64,000 bases of DNA, from NCBI GenBank assembly GCA_031772625.1, contig CM062810.1, forward strand, positions 458,557,731 to 458,621,730. Direction: 5' to 3'. This document shows, in pieces, positions 58,680 through 64,000 of this stretch (positions within the stretch are counted from its first letter, which is position 1; each line of letters starts with the position of its first letter). A model generated the notes under the pieces. That model did no database searches and was not told the DNA's origin. It worked only from the letters and a program-made list of their open reading frames with translations. The translations under genes and the position numbers were made by a program. The stretch is from Pinus tabuliformis (Eukaryota; Streptophyta; Pinopsida; Pinales; Pinaceae).

Positions 58680-59560
58680 AGCAAGATGGAGGTGAATGGG
58701 CCGAGAGATCAGGATTAACTGGATGGAGCTTCCAACTTCATAGTTTGGAAGGCTAGGATCTTTTCCATTCTAGACAGGTATCACATGAAGCACTTCTCCT
58801 TGAAAATGATAGTGATCCCAGTTGACCCAGCTGAAAATGAGAAGTATGAGGAGGCAATGGCCAAGGCAAAGTGCATCATCCTTTATGGGGTCAAGGATCA
58901 TGTGGTGTCGCATATTGCTGAGAAGGACATGGCAAATGAGATGTGGGAGGCCCTCAAGAAATTGTACCAACATACTTCCGTGTAGAGGAAGATGTTACTC
59001 AAAAATTAGTTGCAGTCATACCAGATGCAAAAGGGAGAGTAGATAGATGTCTTCCTCGGTGGATTGAAGGAGATCTGTGATCAACTAACTCCCATAGGGG
59101 CCACGCTAGATCAAGAACTCATGGTGAGGACCGCATTGAACACAGTCTCAGAGGATTGGGAGGTATTTGTCTAGAGCATATTGAGCAGGTCGAGCCTTCC
59201 AGATTGGGAGGAACTGTGGGTGGCTCTTCGTCAAGAAGAGATCAGACGGGTGACCAAGGCGGGGAGTAGCAGAAAAGGGGTCAGAATAAAGAAGGAAGAA
59301 GAAGAAGATGTGGCCCTCGCATCTGCAGGAAAGCAGGAGGAGAAAGAAGAAGGACCTCTCCAAGGTCAAATGCTTCCATTATGGGGAACTGGGTCACTAT
59401 GTGAACCAGTGTCCAAGGAAGAAGCGTAAGGGAGAGGCTTCTGAAACTAAGGCAGCGGCAGCGAGGGTGGAGAAGAAAGTGGAGAAAGATAACGACTGTG
59501 CCATGAGAGCTCATTCGCCACTTGAGAAGAAGTGGGGAGACATCGAGTTGTAGTAAGGCG
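58680..59560 (+). pseudogene. Copia gag of the nested element, broken
   Basis: Plus-strand text has FIVWKARIFSILDRYHMKHF, AKCIILYGVKDHVVSHIAEK, EMWEALKKLYQ, then QELMVRTALNTVSEDWEVFV and a knuckle CFHYGELGHYVNQCP whose second Cys is Tyr. Stops occur near 58740, 58984, 59040 and 59173, and the frame shifts before the knuckle. This is the UBN2-type gag. Confidence 0.9.
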
Positions 59561-60256
59561 GACTACAGGCAATGAGGGGCAGGATCCTTGAGGTACCCAA
59601 CCTCTTGGATTATACCTTGCTACGGGAGCCCCAAAGAGAAGTAGCAGGACTTGTAGATGTTGGTAAAGACAAATGTGGATGAAGCGACAGAGAGTGCTAC
59701 AATGCAGGAGTCCTGGGACAGCAAAGAAGCTAATAGGATGAAATAGTGCGAGAAGCATGGGAGTATTGCACCATCGCATGATGGCAAGGAGAGGTGTGCA
59801 ACGGTGCGAGATGCATGAAGTTGTTGCAGCAATGCAAAGGTGAGTAGAGGGAGCACTTGTTAACAGCAGAGGGAGCTTCAGCATCGGGAGAGTCTCTAGC
59901 CTGACAACGATGTCAGAGTTGGGTGGATTAGTTACTTCCTTCTCACTAACTGGGTTGCAGTGCAACAGTTAGTAGTGGCAGTGTTATGGGTAGCATGGTG
60001 CAGTAGGAGGAGAAGGGGATGTAGTGTAGATGTAGTAGTGGCAGTGGCAGGGCCATGGGCAGCAGCATAGATGCAGAGGGAGCTACCGTACAGATGCAGT
60101 AGTGACAGTGGCAAGGCCATAGGCAGCAATACAAGATGTAATAGTGTAGAGGATGTGGGTAGGGAGGCTTAGCATCAACACAGGTACTGGTGCTAGATAA
60201 TCAGAGTGATACTCAGTGAGGAGTATTACTAGAGCACATTCCTCGCTCAGAGGGAG
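59561..60256 (+). other. Non-coding tail of the nested copia element
   Basis: Purine-rich stretch with an imperfect repeat (GCAGTAGTGGCAGTGGCA and GGCCATGGGCAGCA types, about 59965-60135). No pol similarity in either strand. Confidence 0.7.
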
Positions 60257-61391
60257 TGTTTATTTTGGGTAGCATTGGATGTGCTCTAGAAATTAAAATT
60301 GGTGGAGAGGCTAAAGCACATGAGATCTCCAATACCCAGAAAGGGTTTGGGCAGATTCTAACTGGTTTGGGAGATATTAATATAATTAATATTTTTAATG
60401 GAGTTCCTAAGTCTAAACGTAGGAAAAATAAAATATTAATGGGTATTAATATAAAACTGGATTAGAATGGTCCAAAAGTCATGGATCAAGCCAAATCTAA
60501 TCTTAGCCATTTATTAGATATTTAATCTCAACCGTTGATGGACCAACAAGAAAAGTATAAGAGGAGGCTTGAGGGTTAGTTGGAGAATACACCAAGAGAG
60601 ATCAAGAACTCGATTTTCTGGGGCAGGTTTTGCTGAGGAAATTGAGTGAGTGATCTGAGTTGCAGCTGAGAGGCAGTGAATACATAGAAGAGAGGCGAAG
60701 TTAGTACTAGGAGGATTAGCGAAGAGCTGGGAGAGGGATGCAGAGCCATCTAGAGGCCACGCAGAGGCAGATAGGAGATGCATAGAGTGAGAGAGGGCCA
60801 ACATGTGAGATGTAGAGGGTCCAAGGGCTGACGCAGAGGCTCCAGAAGCTGACACAAAGACCAGAGAGGCTGACATTGGGCTAGAGAGACTGATGCAGGG
60901 CCTAGAGGCAGCACTGGGAGTATTTCGTGGGATAGACTGAGAGCTGGAGAGCCGAATAGGGTGACCCAGTCCTTATCAGAATGACGCAGAGCAGCACAAG
61001 CTGCATTGTTGTTGTGGGATCGTTCATCTGGTGATTTAGGTAGAATATCTGTCTCTAACTGAGAGGTACTACTGTAGAGGTCATTCTCTATTGGGTGAGC
61101 CATTTCTGGCACCCAGGATGTATTCAAAAACTGCATAATAATAAAACCCTCTAAATAGTTGCACCGTTTTTCCCGCATTGGGTTTTTCTGGGGACATTTG
61201 TCTGAAAACAACGTTGTCACTTGTGTACTTGTCTACTTTCATTTGATGATTTGTATGTGTTGATACTGTACTTGTATTTATTTTCAATATTTACATGGTA
61301 AATAACTTGTTAAGTAATTGAACAAGTAGGAAGAAATAAATCAGTCAGTACAGGAAGAATTTCTAACGGGTTAAACTTAGAAATTCCAACA
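60257..61391 (+). repeat. 3' LTR of the nested copia element
   Basis: TGTTTATTTTGGGTAGCATT to AAATTCCAACA, followed by the ATAAA duplication at 61392-61396. Confidence 0.94.
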
Positions 61392-61396
61392 ATAAA
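61392..61396 (+). repeat. Target duplication ATAAA (right)
   Basis: Second copy of the duplication flanking the nested copia element; the gypsy-2 LTR resumes directly after it. Confidence 0.9.
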
Positions 61397-62276
61397 AATC
61401 TCATGGAAAGCAATAAACTATAGCTTTGAAATCTGTGATAGTGTTACCTAGAATGAATGGAAATATAATGCTGGAATTAACATAACCAATTGAATAAAGA
61501 GCATCATGCATATATAAAACACGGCTAAATCTAGAATCTCGACTGAACAACAAATGCAAATCAGAATCATCAATCCTCACAGTAATCAGAATGATACTAA
61601 TTTTACAAACTAACAATAATAAACAGTTAAGAATAAACAGAAATAATTATAACACAATTGAAGCAGTAGATCTTCTATTGATTGGGCCCAAAGTCTCCAG
61701 AATTCCCCACTGTTAGATACTCAGAATATGATTATGAATTAAACGCAGTCTTCTTCATTAAAATCAATAACAGAGTTACAACATCACCGTGATGAAAGTA
61801 TTATATGTCCAAAAGAATAGTTACAATATGTGAATTCCTAAACTAGATATTTAGTTCACCTTACGACTTTATATAACATTTGGAAAAGTAAATAGGTAGA
61901 AGCGAATCCTTAGGATCAGGGGATCCTGAGTATTTTGAAACACTCGATCTGGTTTCATCATAAAATAGCATTGGTCCTCCTAGTCTCACGTTGTCTTCTA
62001 TTGTCTTCAATACTCAGGACGTTGTCTTTTTCCCTTTACTCACTGTTGTTGTTCTGTCAATTGAACAACAATCGTCCAATCCACGTCCTTGCATATAAAG
62101 ATAGTGAAAGTCAATTTTCTGTGCCCAAACTTATCTAATTTGTTACTAATCGATTTTACCCAAATTCTTTTGTTGTTTACTCTATTTTTATCCATGAAAC
62201 AAAGATAAACATGTGAAGACAAATACTTGATTAATATATTTACGAGGAGAAAACATACCTTTTTCTCAGCCCAACA
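61397..62276 (-). repeat. 5' LTR of gypsy-2, outer part
   Basis: Rest of the split LTR, ending CAGCCCAACA. It carries at 62043-62082 the same single motif (GTTGTTCTGTCAATTGAAC, then AACAATCG) seen in the 3' LTR. Confidence 0.94.
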
Positions 62277-64000
62277 CTAAGCATGCATCCTGGGATAAGG
62301 AGAAATATTGTAGTAATACGCCATAGATTTTATCCATAACAGGTGTGATGTGAGTCCTCCACAAGAACTTAGTCTTGATTAGGGAAAATTCAAGCCTTCC
62401 AAAACGCTCAATCTTCTCCTTAGAATAGATTCTAACTTTAATGCCATTTATAGAAGAGTTAAGCAATAGCCCTCAGATTTTGTCATAAGACTTCACATTG
62501 TTTGCAAAGTTCCATAGGGTGATGTGGATAACAGACCCACATTGTTCCTTAGAGAGTAAATTTCATGGCTCCACATGAATCCTCAGATGGTACTTGCACT
62601 TTTGGACTTCACCTTCAAAGATCATAGGTATAATAGGATCATATTTTATCTCATAGTGATAATTTCAGAAATCATAAAGGGAAAAAAGGCTTCGGGCTTG
62701 GTCACCTTCCACAGATCTTTCTATTGACACTTCACAACAAACAAGTCATAAATTCTGATGTAGTAAATGATCCTATTGCAAACTACGAAATAGAATTTAA
62801 GCCTTTGTCAAACATGTCTTTTGATCTTTAAAAGTATTAGTCCTTTCCTTGTTACAAAATCATCCTTTAAGAAATCAATTCAAACTTAATATTTGATTAT
62901 GGTCTGAAAAATATGTAGCTAGTCCGAGATAAGGCCATATTTTTTGGAGATCTCAAACTACACTACCTCAGAGAGCTGCAATAGGACTCAGCCTCAACAA
63001 CAGAGGGATTTTGGGCATTTCCATAGAGGTAACTCAGACCTCCTTTAAAGACAACAAGAGCTCGGATAGAACTCAGTGTTGGATAAGAAATATCTTAGAC
63101 TGTCACATAAACATATATTAGAATCATTCCTTGCAACTCGGACATATCATAAAATTTTAAGTCTTAAATTTACAAACTATATACTTCGTTCTTCTTCCTT
63201 TGGCTGAGAAAATATCCTATTCAACATAAAAATTTCTAAGGATTAGGTCTTCTAGAGTAAACAAAAATATGATTCTTTCTTTTAATCTTCCATAAGAGAG
63301 AATTATTATTCTTCTAAAGTGTAGTAATGATTCTCGTCAAGAGTGATCTCAGTTCTCCTTCTTCTTCACCATAACTCTGAAAACATGTTTTTCTAGTGCA
63401 ATCCACACTACTGTAATTTTCCAAATTTGGTAACTACTTCCAATGATACAGTAGACATATTTATAGCATTCAATCATCAAGTGATTACACATGTAAAACT
63501 ATAACCATTAACTATACAGACAATAGGATATCACAGTAAATTAATGAGACAAGAGACACCATAAATTAGGCCAGAGATCAGGGAGAAACCCACAAGGGGG
63601 AACCTAGTAAAACCTTTCCTTATGAGAGAGAGAGAGTCCAATTCATCAATTTGTACATCAATCAATATGCCATAAAACAAAAACCTTCAACAAGGTACAT
63701 AGACAAAACTGACCATTATAATAGCTCAAGTCAATCATTTAGTTTTGTGCACAAGAATTCCTTCAATTCTATCCATAAGAGGTCTGCAACTAGGTCTTTG
63801 CATGGTCTCCAAGAGGTCTGAATATTGACCTCATTCTTAGCCTCAGATTTATCATAGAAGAAGGTATTACAGACCTTTGTATTATCCATAGAGAGTATGT
63901 TTAGTCCTTCACATGAGTAAGGGCAGAGGTTCCATAGGACTTCACATGAATAGGTGCCACAGAATAATTCTCACATGAACAGAGAAGAATGGTGCCATAG
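62277..64000. other. Right flank, no gene recognised
   Basis: No protein similarity on either strand. The last kilobase is AT-rich with words such as CACAAGGGGGAACC and a GA microsatellite (63625-63637) that could belong to another repeat continuing beyond the window. Confidence 0.5.

Larger units (their letters stand above)
57043..61391 (+). mobile_element. Nested gag-only copia element
   Basis: LTRs of 1134 and 1135 bp (57043-58176 and 60257-61391), a perfect 5-bp target duplication and a perfect tRNA-Met primer site (TGGTATCAGAGC, 58177-58188). A purine tract (CAGAGGGAG) precedes the 3' LTR. Only a broken gag is recognisable in the 2.1-kb interior; no protease, integrase, RT or RNase H motif is seen. 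It is plus-oriented, opposite to its host element and to most of the window. Confidence 0.93.
43485..62276 (-). mobile_element. Large Athila/Tat-like Ty3/gypsy element (gypsy-2)
   Basis: Minus-strand element of about 14.4 kb once the nested copia (57043-61391 plus one duplication) is removed. LTRs are 43485-44719 and the split 56693-57042 plus 61397-62276. The order is gag with two zinc knuckles, protease, RT, RNase H and integrase (50650-56220), then a palindromic tandem array (49218-50522) and extra ORFs (45172-47906) before the 3' LTR. The primer site and the gag text (IPLLQAIQDIPIYAKMIKEL, CPSLPGLK) point to the Athila/Tat group. Stops and substitutions show it is inactive. Confidence 0.93.

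Noticed and set aside
59308-59965. Overlapping frames on both strands with Leu/Ser-rich text (59447-59965 minus)
   Set aside because: Shadows of the purine-rich gag and tail of the nested copia element.

Overview
The window looks like nuclear DNA from a seed plant with a large, repeat-rich genome; a gymnosperm is possible but cannot be settled from the sequence. It has one spliced host gene with GT-AG introns, L1-type and Ty1/copia and Ty3/gypsy retroelements with plant-type primer sites, AT-rich spacers, and no bacterial-style operons. About three quarters of it is transposable-element DNA, most of it on the minus strand and nested.

Layout. 1-1455: part of a gypsy-type LTR, plus orientation. 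2553-10022: a nearly full-length L1-type LINE (minus) with a 17-bp target duplication, ORF1, endonuclease/RT/RNase H ORF2, and an unexplained third ORF near the 3' end. 11542-16867: the one convincing host gene (minus), a nine-exon fatty acyl reductase of the MALE STERILITY 2 type whose exons join into an intact 609-codon frame. 17050-18456: spacer with short duplications. 18457-30854: a mosaic of an old gypsy-like element into which a gag-only copia element (20317-26048, exact CTATA duplication) and a pol-deleted copia element (26518-29616) have inserted. 30855-41124: a decayed chromovirus-type gypsy element (gypsy-1) with 2.2-kb LTRs. About 42500-43115: a foldback element with three internal hairpins. 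43485-62276: a very large Athila/Tat-like gypsy element (gypsy-2), whose upstream LTR is split by another gag-only copia element (57043-61391, exact ATAAA duplication). 62277-64000: no gene recognised.

Working together. The reductase is the only gene likely to serve the plant: plastid fatty-alcohol production for pollen-wall sporopollenin, by family analogy. The retroelements all carry stops, frameshifts or catalytic substitutions in pol, or lack pol. The most unusual part is the 3' half of gypsy-2. There a roughly 1.3-kb array of palindromic units, resembling a single motif in the element's own LTR, lies beside extra sense-strand ORFs. One of these is a 343-codon open frame with a 25-residue acidic repeat, a coiled coil and a 12-residue-period TQT array that resembles a multivalent dynein-light-chain (LC8) docking region.
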